Source of the DNA: Trileptium ribeirensis
Lineage: Eukaryota > Nematoda > Enoplea > Enoplida > Thoracostomopsidae
Length of the DNA: 64,000 bases
Assembly: GCA_030248225.1 (NCBI GenBank)
Contig: JASANE010021442.1
Location: 37,464 to 101,463 of the forward strand
Reading direction: 5' to 3'
The notes under the pieces were generated by a model that worked only from the letters and a program-made list of their open reading frames with translations, was not told the origin of the DNA and ran no database searches. Made by a program: the position numbers and the translations under genes. Numbering within the stretch: the stretch's first letter is position 1; every line of letters starts with the position of its first letter. Positions 12,301 to 23,259 of this stretch are shown here, in pieces.

Positions 12301-15300
12301 GCAGGGACAATATATTTGGGCACCCCTTATGGTTTTTCACAACCCACCCCCTTTGAAATAAAAAAATAGTGTCATTTTATACGTTTTAATGGTGTAACTT
12401 TTCAACTGCTTCATGGAATTTGACGAACTTTTTTTGTTTCATTTCTCTAAGACGTTCCGAAAGCATCGACGAACTTTTGCAAAGGGGATGTACCCCCTAA
12501 TTGGGGGACCCCCCTTTACAGAATCTTATAATGTAATTGCCGTATGTCTGTCTGTGTATGTGACAAGTTTTGGGTTTGTCACATATTTTGACCCTGGCTT
12601 TTGAAACCGTTTATGGATTTTTGTGCGGTTTTTTGTTGGGCAGGAAATCGATATAGGAACGCATGGACAAGTTTTGCAATTGGGATGTACCCCCTAATTG
12701 GGGGACCTCCTTTTAAACCATCTTATGATACTGTTTTCGACATTTTGACATATCCGTAAGGGTATGATCTTTTCAACTGCTTCATGGATTTTGACAAACT
12801 TTTTTTGTTTCATTTCTCTAAGACGTGCTGAAAGCATCGACGAACTTTTGCAAAGGGGATGTATCCCCTAATTGGGGACACCCTTTAAAGAATCTTATAA
12901 TGTAATTGCCGTATGTCTGTCTGTGTATGTGCCAAGTTTTGGGTTTGTCACATATTTTTGACCATGGCTTTTGAAACCGTTTATGGATTTTTGTGCGGTT
13001 TTTTTGTTGGGCAGGAAATCGATATAGGAACACATGGACACTATTGTTGGGCATTCCCTATGCTTTTTTCACAACCCACCCCCCTTTGAATTAAAAAATA
13101 GTGTCATTTTATTGTTTTCATGCTGTAACTTTTCAACTGCTTCATGGATATTGACGAACTTTTTTTGTTTCATTTCTTTAAGACGTGCCGAAAGTATCGA
13201 CGAACTTTTGCAATGAGGATGTACCACCTAATTGGGGGACCCCCTTTAAACTATCTTATAATGTAATTGCCGTATGTCTGTCTGTGTGTCCCAAGTTTTG
13301 GGTTTGTCATATATTTTTGACCATGACTTTTGAAACCGTTTATGGATTTTTATGCGGTTTTTGTTGGATAGGACATCGAATATGTGAATGCACTGACACT
13401 ATTTTTGGGCATCCCCTTGGCTTTTTTCACAACCCACCCGACTTTGAATTAAAAAATACTGTCATTTTATTGGTTTTCATGATATAACTTTTCAACTGCT
13501 TCATGGATTTTGACAATCTTTTTTGTTTCATTTCTTTAAGGCGTGCCGAAAGTATCGACTAAGTTTTGCAATTGGGATGTACCCCCTAATTGGCGGACCT
13601 CCTTTTAAACCATCTTATGATACTATTTTCGACATTTTGACATATCCGTAAGGGTATGATACTGTTTGCGATATTTTAACACGTCTGTAATGGGGTAATG
13701 TTGTTTTCATCATTTTAACGCATCCATGAAAGGGTATAATAGTGTTTTCGACATTTTGACACATCCGTAAGTGGGTAATAGTGTTTTCATTACTTTAACA
13801 TATCCATAAGGTTGTAATGTTGTTTTCATCATTTTAACACATCCATAAAGGGGTAATGCTGTTTTCGGCATTTTGACACATCCGTAAGCGTATGATACTG
13901 TTTGCGATATTTTAACACATCTTTAATGGGGTGATGTTGTTTTCATCATTTTAACACATCCATAAGGGTATAATAGTGTTTTCGACATTTAAACACATCC
14001 ATAAGGGTATAATAGTGTTTTTATCATTTTGACACATCCGTAAGGCAGGGAGTAACCGGAATTAATCCGGTTCCGACGAAAATCGTGTTCCGGTTCCGGC
14101 AAAGGGCAAAAAGCATACCGGAACCGGAATTCCGGTTTAAAAATTTTGTTTGAAATTTTCCACGTTTTTTGCTTCATCCTGTAATCCAAACATATGTAAT
14201 ATATATTACACAATGATAAAGCTCCAATACAACCAAGCAAAAGAAAAGATTAACTAACCAATTTGCCGTGTGAAACGTAAGTAGGGCACATAATTTGAGC
14301 AGGAGTTTTTCATAATAACCTGCAGGAGTTTGTTAAATCAAAGCCAGGTCGATGCTTGTAGCAGCTATTTTACACATCCAGAAGTCTGTGGGATACGTTT
14401 GAATTAAACCGGTCCAACTCGGTAACAGAGTATGGCTTACGCAGAAGTACTTAGGGTATGCTTGGCTAACATAAATTGCGTCAGGCACCCGCCAGGGCGC
14501 TTGTAAACTTGGTAAATCAGTCTAAATTAAAGTAAACTAACGTTATCTGCAACGCATCTAGAAACTGTTTTCTTGGCTATGAACTGTATTTATTGAAACT
14601 GTGCGAGCAGCATCACAGTGTGTCTCATTTATAGCATTCTGATTAGAAAGTTATCATCATTATCATCTAACTGACGGGCACTGTTTGTCCAACGCTAGAC
14701 TAAACAGCGTCTCTGACCACTGATCATAAAATTACCTTCTATTTATTAATTTCTCTTAGAATCATATAAACCAATAATTTTAAGTTTCCTTCCGAAGAAC
14801 ATGCTACAAACGTATGTGTAGTAAAGGGAGGCGACTGGAGACAGAGCCGAAAGTGTGTATTCTACGCTCCAAGCTTTGTAAGCACATTCGATTTGACGCA
14901 GTATACGCAATGGTGTATGGAAGACATTTTTGCTCTGAATGTCCAAAAACCGAGATATTTGATCGATAAATAAACATTATTAGCTTCCTCAGTCTCTTTA
15001 AACTTTCAGAAAGGCAATAATACCATCACAATACATTAAGTTTAATGTAAAGTTATTTTTAATGCATTTTAAATCCACTATACCTTCATTTCTTCCATTA
15101 TCTGTTTTACTATATATAAATTTCGAAGACCAGGTTCCGGTTCCGGATCCGGTTTAAATGGACGGTTCCGGTTGCTGGTTCCGGTTCCGGTAAATTTCGG
15201 TTCCGGTTATTCCCTGCCGTAAGGGTATGATACTGTTTTCGACATTTTGACATATCCGTAAGGGTATGATACTGTTTTCGACATTTTGACACATCTGTAA

Positions 15301-18300
15301 GGGTGTAATAGTGTTTTCGCTACTTTAACATATACCAAACGACAAACGAGGGGTGAAAAAACAGAGTAAGTTTGTATCTTTTACAAATGTCATAACTTAA
15401 AAAAATACTGTTTTCCGGAAAAACGGGGCCTACAGGCCCACTCTGCCATACTACCGGCGCGAAGCGGGCCGAAGGCCCGCGGCGGCCGAACGCCAGCTTT
15501 CGCGCTGGTTTCCTTTTAATATGAGTAAAGATAATGTTAAACAATGTGTTCAAATAATTACCGGACACTCCAAGTTAAGGCAACACATATTCAAACTAAA
15601 GATAGTTCACAGTAGTGTCTGTTAGTTTTGTCAAGTTCCTGTGACAGTAAATCATCTTTGTTGTAAATGTAGACTCTTTGGCGAAATTAAAATAAAACTG
15701 TTTGGTCTCGCTGTTGTGCCACATGATAAAATATATAGTATGGAGATTACGGAGCTCCTTAGGTTTGTTCTAGAGTCTGGAAGACTTGCTGGAATACAGT
15801 AGTATTATGTTTACTTTACAATGAGCGAGCGCGAAGGGCTATCGCATTAGCCTATGTGCCTCCTCTATGGAGTAGTCCTAGCTTCTATCTATCTAATCTA
15901 TCTGCTACTTTTGATTATAGCACTCCTCCGTGACCGCCGCACATACACCTGTCCACGGACGCGCGCCGTAGCCGCAGGGAAATTTTTGATAATTTTAATT
16001 AAATATAATATATAATATAAACTAATATATAATTGCTTGAATTTGAAAAATTGGGGAATTTCCGTGGTCACATCAACATCCTCGATCACCTCATCAGATG
16101 GTGGAAAAAGTGGTGGGTCTACTCCCCCTATCCACCCTGCTCCCCAATGGACGCCCATAGGATGAATGGATATTGACTTATTCTTTGTTCGATAGCAAAG
16201 ACGATGACGATGGCTTCTTTAATTGAACACGGCATATTGCCGGTGTTAGCTTTGTTCTTATTTGTGCGCTAATGTGTGGTATCCACAAATAGCATATCGA
16301 CGTATGCTATCGAGAGCTGATTGGCTGTGCACGCAAAAGGCGTAGGTATAAATATGCTTCACTACGCTTTGCAAACCCGATAGAGTTACCAGTTAGATGT
16401 TGACGTTGAAATGAAATTGCCTACACGTACGAAAATGCCATCAGACTGGCCTTAAGAAGTTGTGTTATAAACAGCTATCGAGTCTATTCTTTTTGGGTAT
16501 TATTCAAAATTGATGTATTCCGAATTAATTTTGTTATGTATTACTGAATTTTCAGACTAGAATATTCTCTGCGTTCGTGAAAGAAGTCGACGACAAGCCT
16601 GGTCCGACACCATGGGGCTCAAAAATGCCTCTCGGTCAGCTTATGACAGAATACCCTAATGGTTAGCTAAACAATGGGATCGTAATAATATTTATGTATT
16701 CCTTGCATCTCCAGCCACTATTTTCATCGCATTATTCATATCTACATTTGTGCCTTAGTGCACTAAATTTGTGAAAACATTATAATACTCCACTAATTGT
16801 GGGTTCTGCTACTTTTGGCTATGTCTGTCTAAAGGTGGAATATTGACTGCCAAAATGAATACCAATATCATGTTTGACATATGTCTGTTTTGATTGCGTA
16901 ACTAATCATCCAATATTTCTATTTATTTAGATACTATTCCTTTTATTGTTTCATTTCGAAATGGCATTGACGAGAGTCAAATTTTCACGGTAATAAGCAT
17001 TTCGCGGCCGGAGCGCCTCTGTCTTTCTCTTTATGACGTTGGTATAACATTAATATGTAGTTTATTCTGCTGATCCCGTAATATTCCTGGACTTAGTTTT
17101 AAGTCGTGAAATGTGTTACTTTTAAAACCTGGCTCTCAATTCGCTGAACATTTTTCCTGGGGGTATGAACTGGGAGGTTGCGCCCGATTCTGCCGGGGGG
17201 CTTTTGTCTAGACAAAAACTTTTAAAAATTGTGTCTGAACGCTGCTAAAACGCTTTTGATGGCGAGAAACATAATTTTTGAAGCAAGTTTTGACAAAATT
17301 TACGAAATTTTTGGGTTCCGGGCGGACTTTTAGTGCAAATTTGGATCAAATTTTATGTCATTTGAGAGCGTTTTTACCGAGTTGAAACAAAAAATGTTTG
17401 CCAAGAGGTGATGAACCGTGGGAGCCCAAAATTTTGCTAGGGGCACGAACCGGGGGAGTTATTGTGCCAGACGCCCCCACCCAAATTTGGAGTGCCCAGA
17501 AAATGTAAAATCTACGATATGTTAAATATATACATCCGTGTACTGATGCATGTACACGCCTACTGCCATTGGAGCCAAATTTTAAAATTACAACAAACCA
17601 AAAATAAACAAATTATTATCTCAAGCACGCCATACCATAAATGCGAATAAGCAAATATCGCCGCTATTTACATTACGTTAAAGAGCTACATGGTCCCTTG
17701 TGACACGTCGAATTTATAAAACGTGGAAACTTGGAATTTACCAATTATTTGCTACAGCTTAGAAGATTCAAATTTTTGGTCTATCTTGGACTTCAAAGAC
17801 TTTTCTGTATAATTAATGTGTTGTATGCAGACGGAAACTATACATTGTTTTAGCATTATTTACCAACCACGAAGGCGGTATTGGTTGTTTAGTGACAAAT
17901 TACGAACTGGGAAATAAAAAATGCAAAATTTGTGATGTTTTAAGCGTCATAAGGGTAATTGCATACTAGTGTTATTAAACATCGAAATTAACGGCGCACC
18001 GATTATCGAATCTGAAACCTTCATCCATTATAATTTTATCTATTTTTTATTCGTCGCGTCTTTAACTCGTTAACACTAGAACTTTGCCATAACGAAATAA
18101 CAAGAATTATCACATATGTCATCGGTTTTCTAAAGTTGTGAGCAAGAAATCATCGCATTAGCAAAAGTATAATGTGTGGTACAAAGTTATACCGATGCGT
18201 ACCAAACAAACGTTGTAAAAAAAATTTAGCGCTGCAGGATAGCTTATTAAGTTCTCTTCCAGGAAATTATGCTCCTCCTGTTCTTAAATTTTAAGAACTT

Positions 18301-19062
18301 GTGTATTTGTAACCTACAATAACGTGAAACTATGATCACAGATGTTTATTTAGTTAACAATTTTTCTGAGTACCTTGATTGCTGTTTTACCAAATCCCTC
18401 TTAATAATAGAAACACGCGTATCACATGTTGATATATGGCAAAATATTATAAACAAAACCGGCTTATAATGCTAATTTTTGCTGGCTATGCAAGGAAATA
18501 CAAATAACTAGTGTTTATGATTAGGAATTTGGGAATATTTTCACGCTCATGTCAGATAAAATGGAGAAACCTTATCCTAATAAAAGTTTTAATGAGTTTA
18601 TTTAGTTGATATCGGGGTATTCTAATCAGCTGTGGACAAGTATTATAATTTTTGCACGGATTGTCCACAAAATCTTAGTATTGAGTTCACTGTTTTTAAA
18701 TGAGGAATTTGCGCTAATGTTTTATCCAGGCTGATTACTACGGAATAATAACGTTCAGCATTATATGAAATTTATGGAGTTAAATTATGTGCTTCCAATT
18801 TATTTGTAATTGTTGAGTAAAATTTCAACAATAAAACAAACCAGGGAATTTAGATTACGCCGTGAAAGTATAGAAAAGAACCCCTCTTTCTTTTTTGTGA
18901 TGACAAAAATTACTTCTGTGAAGAGTAATAATGGACTGGTGTTTATAATGTTGCAGGCAGTTGGGTGCACGATGTCAAATTTTCACCAAACGGGTCCCGT
19001 ATTGCATGGATCGGCCATGACTCCACAGTTTCCGTCGCAGACGCAGGCGTTAGTGCCGAAAA
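235..19062 (+). CDS. ARPC1: ARPC1 (p41-Arc), Arp2/3 complex subunit 1; six exons, 3' end not found
   Basis: Joined exons 235-313, 5944-6095, 6749-6854, 7408-7580, 16556-16661 and 18957-19062 give about 240 residues of a WD40 propeller protein; the family is usually about 370 residues long. Intron phases agree at every junction (1,0,1,0,1) and all introns are GT-AG. Landmarks in family order are [82 protein letters not shown] and [19 protein letters not shown]1 is the propeller subunit of the seven-protein Arp2/3 complex, which nucleates branched actin filaments in the cytoplasm. Two adjacent ATGs (235 and 238) could start it; the second lines up better with relatives. Missing are the last propeller blades and the insert that contacts actin. 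In the last exon the frame would meet TAG at 19066 unless the GTAGGT donor at 19063 is used. No promoter was recognised. Confidence 0.93.
1145..1330. repeat. Array of short G/C hairpins
   Basis: Several copies of a motif like CCCCCAGAAACTGGGG, each a self-complementary hairpin, alternate with GGTCGG/CCGACC in opposite orientations. The block is far more GC-rich than the surrounding ARPC1 intron 1. Confidence 0.6.
2105..2230 (+). repeat. CTAAGC-rich short repeat, copy 1
   Basis: Runs of CTAAGCCTAAG are followed by a GC-rich hairpin (CGGGGGCTACTGCCCCCCG) and CTCTAAGCTGTTC. Related copies lie at 10040-10120 and 33630-33720. It sits inside a hAT-like copy, so it arrived later. Confidence 0.55.
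2588..3050 (+). mobile_element. Fold-back repeat with GCGGAGCT ends, copy 1 (nested)
   Basis: Begins TGAGCGGAGCT; the reverse complement AGCTCCGCTCA occurs near 3017-3027, followed by a tail of about 25 bases. The interior has GTCCGTCCGTCCG and TTAGCTAATTAG-like runs. It interrupts the hAT-like element at 1759-3183. Related sequence lies at 46478-47310, and a right-end piece in reverse orientation at 29405-29540. Confidence 0.55.
3190..5380. other. ARPC1 intron 1, no gene recognised
   Basis: AT-rich sequence. One 121-codon open frame on the minus strand (4269-4634) matches no family I recognise and has no splice or start context, so it is not called. Confidence 0.5.
5450..5860. repeat. GGACCCA-rich simple repeat region
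   Basis: Two clusters (about 5455-5530 and 5795-5850) repeat the motif TGGACCCA with A/T spacers. Long open frames here (for example 5384-5713) follow the repeat and are not gene evidence. The region ends about 80 bases before ARPC1 exon 2. Confidence 0.4.
5944..6095 (+). CDS. ARPC1: ARPC1 exon 2, first WD repeat
   Basis: The exon follows TTTTCAG and is followed by a GTATGT donor at 6096. It encodes [12 protein letters not shown], then [16 protein letters not shown], the first WD blade of p41-Arc. It starts in phase 1 and ends in phase 0. Confidence 0.93.
6749..6854 (+). CDS. ARPC1: ARPC1 exon 3
   Basis: Lies between a TGTAG acceptor and a GTTAGT donor at 6855. It begins [11 protein letters not shown] and ends [14 protein letters not shown], matching the second blade. 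It runs from phase 0 to phase 1. Confidence 0.93.
7408..7580 (+). CDS. ARPC1: ARPC1 exon 4
   Basis: Follows ATTAAAG and precedes a GTAAGC donor at 7581. It encodes [33 protein letters not shown] and [18 protein letters not shown], the best conserved stretch of the family. It runs from phase 1 to phase 0. Confidence 0.95.
8992..9978 (+). pseudogene. Merlin-type (IS1016/ISXO2-like) transposase, frameshifted
   Basis: The remnant reads through an N-terminal zinc-ribbon region (paired cysteines at about 9129-9260) and then the DDE domain. Conserved anchors are [37 protein letters not shown] and, in a shifted frame, [13 protein letters not shown]. The first two catalytic aspartates are at 9500-9502 and 9686-9688. 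The third position is also aspartate (9817-9819), where Merlin and ISXO2 relatives generally carry glutamate. The frame changes near 9195-9220 and again near 9800, and TGA interrupts it at 9913-9915, so it is inactive. Terminal repeats were not resolved. Merlin is a cut-and-paste DNA transposon superfamily found in invertebrates, including schistosomes. It lies inside ARPC1 intron 4. Confidence 0.88.
10040..10120 (+). repeat. CTAAGC-rich short repeat, copy 2
   Basis: AAGCCTAAGCCTTAGACTT is followed by a GGGGGACTGCCGCCCCCGG hairpin, as in the copies near 2105 and 33630. It directly follows the Merlin remnant. Confidence 0.55.
10921..11808 (+). pseudogene. Non-LTR retrotransposon remnant with RNase H domain
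   Basis: First, 10921-11184 encodes [20 protein letters not shown], the post-reverse-transcriptase segment typical of RNase H-bearing non-LTR elements. Then 11448-11666 gives [12 protein letters not shown] and [19 protein letters not shown], the RNase H active-site aspartate segment and its H..NE.AD motif. The reading continues in another frame to 11808 ([17 protein letters not shown]). Frame breaks separate the parts, so it is dead. The element ends where the tandem array at 11795 begins. Confidence 0.8.
11795..13616 (+). repeat. Tandem repeat, five copies of a unit of about 365 bp
   Basis: ATCTTATAATGTAATTGCCG recurs at 11795, 12157, 12523, 12892 and 13253, spacings 361-369. Each unit carries TATGTCTGTCTGTG, then AACTTTTCAACTGCTTCATGG, then GGGATGTACCCCCTAATTGG. 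The third copy contains a piece of the short satellite that follows. No conserved protein was seen. Confidence 0.9.
13617..14045 (+). repeat. Satellite of about 40 bp, left part
   Basis: Units of about 39-42 bases resemble GTGTTTTCGACATTTTGACA followed by CATCCGTAAGGGTATAATA. The array is split by the hAT-like insertion at 14046 and resumes at 15217. Confidence 0.85.
14046..15216 (+). mobile_element. hAT-like non-autonomous element, copy 2, with 8-bp target duplication
   Basis: The left end is CAGGGAGTAACCGGAATTA and the right end CGGTTATTCCCTG, an imperfect terminal inverted repeat. The flanks are identical 8-mers CCGTAAGG at 14038-14045 and 15217-15224, the duplication length of the hAT superfamily. 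Both subterminal regions are packed with GGTTCCGG/CCGGAACC. No transposase is present. It landed in the 40-bp satellite, which continues on both sides. Confidence 0.9.
15217..15336 (+). repeat. Satellite of about 40 bp, right part
   Basis: About three units continue the array interrupted at 14046. They start with the duplicated CCGTAAGG. Confidence 0.8.
15440..15515. repeat. GC-rich palindromic block
   Basis: CGGGCCGAAGGCCCG and CCAGCTTTCGCGCTGG are hairpins in an otherwise AT-rich intron. They may be the end of an unrecognised element. Confidence 0.3.
16235..16392 (+). mobile_element. 3' end of the Helentron-like repeat family, copy 1
   Basis: Shares CATATCGACGTATGCTATCG, GTGCACGCAAAAGGCG and GATAGAGTTAC with three other loci and stops at the same place (CCAG here, CTAG elsewhere), followed by T. 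The 5' part is missing. Confidence 0.6.
16556..16661 (+). CDS. ARPC1: ARPC1 exon 5
   Basis: Follows TTTTCAG and precedes a GTTAGC donor at 16662. It encodes [11 protein letters not shown] and [14 protein letters not shown], the loop after the CDFK blade in ARPC1. The 9-kb intron before it holds the Merlin, non-LTR, tandem-repeat and hAT-like insertions. Confidence 0.94.
17140..17500 (+). repeat. Dispersed GC-edged repeat, copy 1
   Basis: Matches 33955-34275 in order: a GGGG-rich edge, AAAACGCTTTT, GATTTTTGAAGCAA-like, TATGTCAT, GCGATGAACC-like, then a CCCCCACCC edge with AATTTG. A more distant relative lies near 43265-43650. No protein is encoded. Confidence 0.5.
17500..18956. other. ARPC1 intron 5, nothing recognised
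   Basis: AT-rich, without recognisable coding or repeat structure, up to the acceptor of exon 6. Confidence 0.4.
18957..19062 (+). CDS. ARPC1: ARPC1 exon 6, last exon recognised
   Basis: Follows TTGCAG. It encodes [20 protein letters not shown] and [10 protein letters not shown]. The GTAGGT at 19063 is the only donor that avoids the in-frame TAG at 19066-19068. With that donor the exon ends in phase 2, so another exon should follow; none was recognised between here and the next gene. Confidence 0.88.
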
Positions 19063-22000
19063 GTAGGTGAAAATATTGTAGTTTTATAATACTAATTTTG
19101 TATGTTTTATGGCTTTTTATGCTTGAAATTTACAAGGCTGCTGGGTTTCACTCCTGATTTGCTAAAATATATTTATCGCCTTGCTTTTTATGTTCGAATA
19201 TCTCGGTGAGTGTGCTCAGACGATTCCTTTAATGACAATATATTTAAATTACATGTATCCCGATTACCGATATTGCTGAAGTGGAACGAAACTATTTTAC
19301 ACAATAATTCGTAAGCGGGAGTAAAACTAAGCGAACGTGGTACCATTAAGTTATCCTTTTGTTTAATCACCTGTAACAGGATGTAATTGATGAATATATC
19401 ACTTGAAGCCTGTTGAACAGTGGACCCATTGAAAACCATAAAACTTCGTCTGCTCTAAACCCACCGCAAACAACTGACAACACATCAAATATTGGTGTTG
19501 GTCTCTAGCGAACCATGCCATGATATTCAGCCCACCAGAAAACTTAGATAGATAATTCTTGCTGACCATGTACGTAATACGTAACCAAATAACTGAAAAC
19601 AGATTACGTATACTCTGGAAATCTGCTTCATTGACCCTAAACCCTTGTAAATGCATGAAACATGCACGCTGGACTCTATATAAGCATATCATTATATTCA
19701 GCGTACCGAAAAACTTCTACATAGATTTGTTTTGATGTTATATATATTACTGAAAATACCCTAAACTAAATAAAAACGTCTAAAACGACATAAGATGCTT
19801 CCGCTGGACTATAGATAACCAAACCATTGTATTCAGCTTAGCGGAAAGCATATATACTATTCTTCATGACCTATACAGAATACGTTACTAATCAACTGAA
19901 GACAGACTATATTCTGGAAGTTGGGTTCAGTGACCCTAAGAATTGTTTTTTCGTTTTTTGGGATGTGCAAAAGTTTGTGGATTCTCAAATTAAAGTGTGC
20001 ATTCTAAAATTTCAGTGTACAAAACCAGAAAGTTGCTCGAAACCTCCAGCCATCTCTTCCCATTCATACCTATGCATTGTATATGGTGCCATGCTTATGT
20101 ATATGGCAGTTTTTGTATTTAGAGCAAAACTCTCAGAATATATAAGTGTTTTATAAGTTCGGCGTAAAATTTCAATGGATAATTTCATCACTCGCGTAAA
20201 ACGAGTCTGGCCGCCCCGTCGCGTTGCTCAACAACCGAATCAACCTGATCCCGACCCTGGGGGCACACTTTGTAATATAAAAACGCATAGTGGCACACGA
20301 AGAAAATATTATACTTCGCTTAGCTAAACTTGTTATACTATGCTGCACTCTATGGAATTGTGAATTTAGTTTTTTACAAATTTGTTGAAAGCCTTTTTGA
20401 AGTCGCAATGCCGTAATAAACCTCTGAAACTAGACAACCGCTTGGGTTGGCATAGCCGCGCTTGGACTGCAACTTGCTCTTAGGATGCCTCTTTGAGTGA
20501 AATAGGTTATTTTGGAAAATGCTTAAAGAACGCTTATAAAATTACGATAGAGTAACGTCACTGCGCAATACTCCAGACTAGCATGATAATATTTGGACTA
20601 CAGTAGTGCAATATTTTGTACTGACATGTCTTTCAAAACCAAAAGAAATCTATTTGACATTTAAATTAAAAAAATTTCTCGAAAAATTCAGTATGCATAA
20701 GGTTGTGCATTCTGAAATTATTGAGCTGTGCATTCTCAAATTTTAATGTGCAAATGCACATGATTTTGCACAAAACAACCGTGACCATTGAAAACCCAAG
20801 AAAGATCATTATATATGCAGCATGGATACTAGATAAGCAATTGATTGTATTTAGCCTTAAGGAATACCTATATATAGGCCACTCCTGATGCTCTGTACGT
20901 AACACAAAACCAAACAAATGAAAATAGATATTTCGAAAATGTCGTTCGTCGACCTTAAAACCCTCGAAACCCCATGAAAAGTTATAATATAGCCAAGTTG
21001 GAGTCTAGTAATATAGTCACGTTGGAGTCCAGATACAAAACCATCATATCCAGCGCGCTTGACAAACTAATAGGCACTCATGGTTAGGTAAAAATGCACA
21101 ATATCATGCCGAAAATAGTAAAATCGCTATTTCTGGCAAATGGTCGACGAACAATATTCGGGTCCACAGCGGCCTAGTGAGTGGTCCCTCAAAAAAAGTT
21201 GTTGTCAGCAAATCTAAACATTTCGAAGAGCTTAGCCTGCATTGTGGTCTCCATTTTTCGATATGAACCGTGTGTCGCGAGCTATGGGTTGCGCAACACT
21301 GTCCAGATTTTGCAAAGTGCCCTTAAACCCTGTTTTTTACCATTTTGACCTCAAAATGGGGTAGGAGCTATTAGCGTTCAACTAAAGGGTGCATCATCGT
21401 CACCTTTGCTATGAAACAAAAAGTTGTTGAAATCCGTCCATCCGAAAATAAATTATGAATGACAGAATCATGCGCGAGTAAACTTAAGGTGACCTCGTCA
21501 ACCATCCTATTTTGCATTTTTGGATAAAATTTGATGCAGAACGGTTTTTGGTCAACAGAAATTCGGTGTAAAACTGTTCGCGAACACAGCGCTCGCAATG
21601 GAAATTAACCATTTTGTGTTCGCGAAAATTGAAGTAAAATTACCCAAATTTTTGAGAACGAAAATTTATCGATTTGATTGTGACGTCACTTTTGCTTTAA
21701 ATTTGTTCGCGAACACTGTATAATCCAAATTTAAATGTTAATGCATTAGGGAACAGAATTTCTGGAAACTGAAATTGCCGAAATTCTATTCGAACACAAG
21801 GTCTAGTTCCTGGTACTTGAATTTGATTTTGCCAATTTTCGGTTAGCAAAAACCGAATGAAATTAAGACTGTTTTCCGTAACAAGGGTTTACGATTAGAT
21901 ATTGGTAATGACAAAATAGGATGGTTGGCGGGGTCACCATAAGTTTACCCACGCATCAGACAAAAAAGAAATTTTAACGATTTTCCCATAGCGCACCCAG

Positions 22001-22870
22001 TGGAAACTCCCATCCATTTACTCACTTAATTTAATAGCACATACAGAGGTTAGTTAGTGCTACCAATCGCTTTCATGGAAATACTGCTCTCGCAATACAG
22101 GCTAACAGAATGGCAGCGATCCATAGTTGGCGACTGTCAACCTATCGCTAACCTCCCAATGAATACGACCCATCACTATTCCAACTCCAAACAGGTGAAT
22201 TTTGCTAGAATAATGCACACTTCTGACTGTGGAGGTTAGCTTGAAACATAAATTAGTTTATATGCAAAATGGCTTATTGGCGCGACCAAAGTTTGTCCTA
22301 AATCCGTAAAATTGTTCGGGACGGGGGGCTATAGATAAAGTTTTAACTGGTTGTGAAATTTGGAGTGCTAGTTTTGCACATTCCTTCTGGTCAGTAGGCT
22401 CATACATTATTGGTGGAGCCTTTAGTGAACGCAAGCCAAAACTAAAACAAATTGAATTGTCGCGTTTGTTCTGTGAAATAATTTAATTTATATATGATTT
22501 TCAATACGTACTTCCAAACCAAATTTTATTTCAACAAAATTTGCTAATTTTTAGGGGAGAATCATAATATTATTTTCTTAATATTTTTCAATGCGGTCGT
22601 TCTCAGGAACATTTAGATATAAGACTCATGGTATACAGTTTTATTAGTTTTCTACCTGACAGCCATTCGACATTACACTCAGTGTGCGTGTCAGCTTTCA
22701 TTGTAATAGTCTTCATTTAATATTGTTACACACGTTTTATGCATTGTCAAGGCTTGCTTATGAATATGTTGCGGTGGAAAAACAATAATGATTTAAACAT
22801 AGAATTGTTGTAATATTGTTAGTCAACCCGAGCAAACGAAGTTCTTGTGTTCCAGCCGGCGATTCGTGTA
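19063..22870. other. Gap between ARPC1 exon 6 and the next gene: dispersed repeats
   Basis: About 19590-21090 holds several diverged copies of a repeat marked by GACCCTAAAACCCT and TATTCAGC-like motifs; 21090-21600 matches 38640-38970 and parts of 32690-32960. The missing ARPC1 exons should lie here if the gene is intact. I looked for the GHDC segment and the final TTG.DG segment and found neither. Confidence 0.5.
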
Positions 22871-22909
22871 AAATGAAGACTCCTTCTGGGCCTTTCATTA
22901 AGAATCATG

Positions 22910-23028
22910 TTCCGGATACAGCTTCAACCGCGCTTCATTTTTTTGTATGTAAGAACTGATTATGTTCTCTTTGCTTATTCCAGTGGGCGTGTCGAATCCC
23001 CACCGGGCAAAGCCCCCAGGATCGGCAG
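22910..23028 (+). other. Candidate 5' exons with a 39-base intron upstream of BBS7
   Basis: 22945-22983 looks like a very small intron: GTATGT donor, pyrimidine-rich tail, TTCCAG acceptor. The following exon 22984-23028 ends at a GTAATA donor. Read from an ATG at 22910, the frame passes through both pieces, ends in phase 2 and would join 23260-23395 in phase. Another open frame starts at 22873, so this is a proposal only. Introns of 30-40 bases are known from flatworms. Confidence 0.3.
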
Positions 23029-23259
23029 GTAATATGCTTGAGGGTTTGATGTGTTTGCGTTTGCATTTTGTTATGTGCATAAAGGTACTAAATAGTGTTT
23101 TTGAATGTACTAGTGACTGTGTCATTGTATCTTATACCTAGCTCCTAATGTCTTGCAATACATACAAGTGTTTTATTGGCGTCGTGGAAACCAGTTTGAT
23201 AATGGTTGAGCAAAGCGATTGGAGTTCCTCTTTAAAATTAGAATTTCCTTGAAGCACAG

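Noticed and set aside
19866..20156. 96-codon plus-strand frame
   Set aside because: It lies in a dispersed repeat with several diverged copies in the window, without conserved reading frame.
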